Below, one piece after another: positions 6,116 to 6,817 of a stretch of DNA of 6,817 nt. A program made the translations under genes and the position numbers. The notes beneath the pieces are model-generated. The model saw nothing but the letters and a program-made list of their open reading frames with translations, ran no database searches and was not told the DNA's origin. This DNA comes from Firmicutes bacterium UBA3906 (lineage in GTDB: Bacteria; Bacillota; Clostridia; Caldicoprobacterales; DTU083), in the NCBI GenBank assembly GCA_002391555.1, contig DGFG01000080.1, forward strand, positions 2,634-9,450, read 5' to 3'. Position 1 is the first letter of the stretch; every line of letters starts with the position of its first letter.

Positions 6116-6167
6116 AAAAATACCTCCAAGTAGATAATCTTTATTAGAATATCCTGCTTGGAGGTAT
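6116..6167 (-). terminator. Two-tier hairpin terminator of the surface protein gene
   Basis: The outer stem pairs 6120-6130 (ATACCTCCAAG) with 6157-6167 (CTTGGAGGTAT), 11 perfect pairs. Inside it, 6133-6153 forms a second stem of eight positions with one A-A mismatch and a five-base loop. On the minus strand five Ts follow directly. It lies 36 bases beyond the TAG of the gene at 6203. On the plus strand there is no T-run, but the hairpin might still slow transcripts from the 5480-6062 genes. Confidence 0.75.
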
Positions 6168-6202
6168 CTTAGTTAATACACTTTCTTAAAAACTAGTTAG
6201 TA

Positions 6203-6817
6203 CTATTTTCTTTTCTTCTTTGCTATTACTCCAGCGGAAGCTGCAGCTAGTAGTAGATAGCCTAGAGTGCTAGCATAACCAGTCTTTGCTGGTACTTCGT
6301 CATCGTCTGCACCTAAGACAACAGAGTCTATATATACAAAGGCTTCTTTGTCTAGTGCTTTATCAAATACAAATTGAAGGGCAACACGCTGTATAGGATC
6401 TTTTATATCCTCAGGTATTGTATATTCTCCCTCTAACCATACTCCTTCTTCTTTTACATCAAACCATTCGTCATCCCAGTATGACCAGTCCTCGGCACCC
6501 TGTGAGAATATCTGGTATCCCTTTAGGTTTGTGCCTTTGGGAATATAGACTTTAAAGGTTACTTTCTGACCAGGTTTTACATTGTCAATTGGCATTCTAG
6601 CTTGATAATGTACATTTCCAGGTTTAAAGACTGCCTTTAATGAGTATTTGCCATCAGCAGCTTGTTCATCAGAACGTGAAAGAGTAGTAACATCAACAGT
6701 TTCATCATATTTGGCATCTACTTCTGCTTGATCAATTCCGGTCCAGCCTTGAAGGTCTTCTTCAAAGGTAAAGCTAACGCTCTTTGGTTTCTCAGGTTCT
6801 TTATCCTTTTCATTATC
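6203..6817 (-). CDS. Cell-surface protein, C-terminal part: carbohydrate-binding-like domain plus sorting signal
   Basis: The frame is open to the window edge, so 204 C-terminal residues are seen; an in-frame ATG at 6595 falls inside a domain and is not the start. The visible part opens with a charged linker (DNEKDKEPEKPKS). A beta-sandwich-like domain follows at about 14-168, starting FTFEEDLQGW and containing GQKVTFKVYIP (83-93), an aromatic-rich patch DWSYWDDEWFDV (110-121) and FVYIDSVVLG (160-169). This looks like a galactose-binding-fold carbohydrate-binding module (mannan-binding family 27 is one possibility). The C-terminus has VPAKTG (175-180), a hydrophobic segment, then KKKRK, the layout of a sortase sorting signal with an extra residue against LPxTG. 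The missing part may be a glycoside hydrolase, but this is inference. Arginine codons are AGA and CGT, not the AGG favoured by its neighbours. Confidence 0.78.
   Translation of the reverse strand, partial: DNEKDKEPEKPKSVSFTFEEDLQGWTGIDQAEVDAKYDETVDVTTLSRSDEQAADGKYSLKAVFKPGNVHYQARMPIDNVKPGQKVTFKVYIPKGTNLKGYQIFSQGAEDWSYWDDEWFDVKEEGVWLEGEYTIPEDIKDPIQRVALQFVFDKALDKEAFVYIDSVVLGADDDEVPAKTGYASTLGYLLLAAASAGVIAKKKRK

Overview
The window looks like chromosomal DNA from a low-GC Gram-positive anaerobe of the Clostridia/Tissierellia kind (Bacillota). This is inferred from strong AGGAGG-type ribosome binding sites, AT-rich spacers, frequent AGG arginine and CTA leucine codons, DUF503 (YlxP-type) and YihY family proteins, and a surface protein ending in a sortase-like signal. 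No taxonomic marker gene is present. I see no tRNA, rRNA, insertion sequence, phage gene, CRISPR array or defence gene.

Layout. The 3' part of a cardiolipin synthase gene (1-858, +) faces a small membrane protein gene (878-1147, -). A 320-base spacer follows, holding two minus-strand terminators that share the same stem and sit behind a sugar phosphate isomerase/epimerase-like gene (1468-2433, -). Upstream of that lies a 51-codon membrane protein gene (2667-2822, -). An AT-rich spacer then separates it from a divergent citrate synthase gene (3133-4515, +) with two promoter-like sites. Citrate synthase converges on a YihY-family membrane protein gene (4540-5376, -), and a hairpin lies inside the 3' end of the latter. 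Divergent from yihY are two small co-directional genes: a conserved-type hypothetical protein (5480-5749, +) and a DUF503/YlxP-like protein (5781-6062, +). The right end is the C-terminal part of a cell-surface protein (6203-6817, -): a carbohydrate-binding-like beta-sandwich domain, a variant sorting motif, a hydrophobic segment and a basic tail. A two-tier hairpin terminator follows it.

How the genes relate. They do not form one pathway. Two concern the membrane or envelope (cardiolipin synthase, YihY), two more are small membrane proteins, and one is an anchored surface protein. Citrate synthase probably makes citrate for 2-oxoglutarate and glutamate synthesis, as is common in anaerobes with an incomplete TCA cycle, but no partner enzymes are nearby. 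Most genes appear to be separate transcription units with alternating directions; only 5480-6062 looks like an operon.

I did not find a convincing new biological system. The points most worth checking are the unannotated 51-aa membrane protein, the matched tandem terminators, the strong preference for TAG stop codons with abundant CTAG, and the variant sorting signal with codon use unlike its neighbours.
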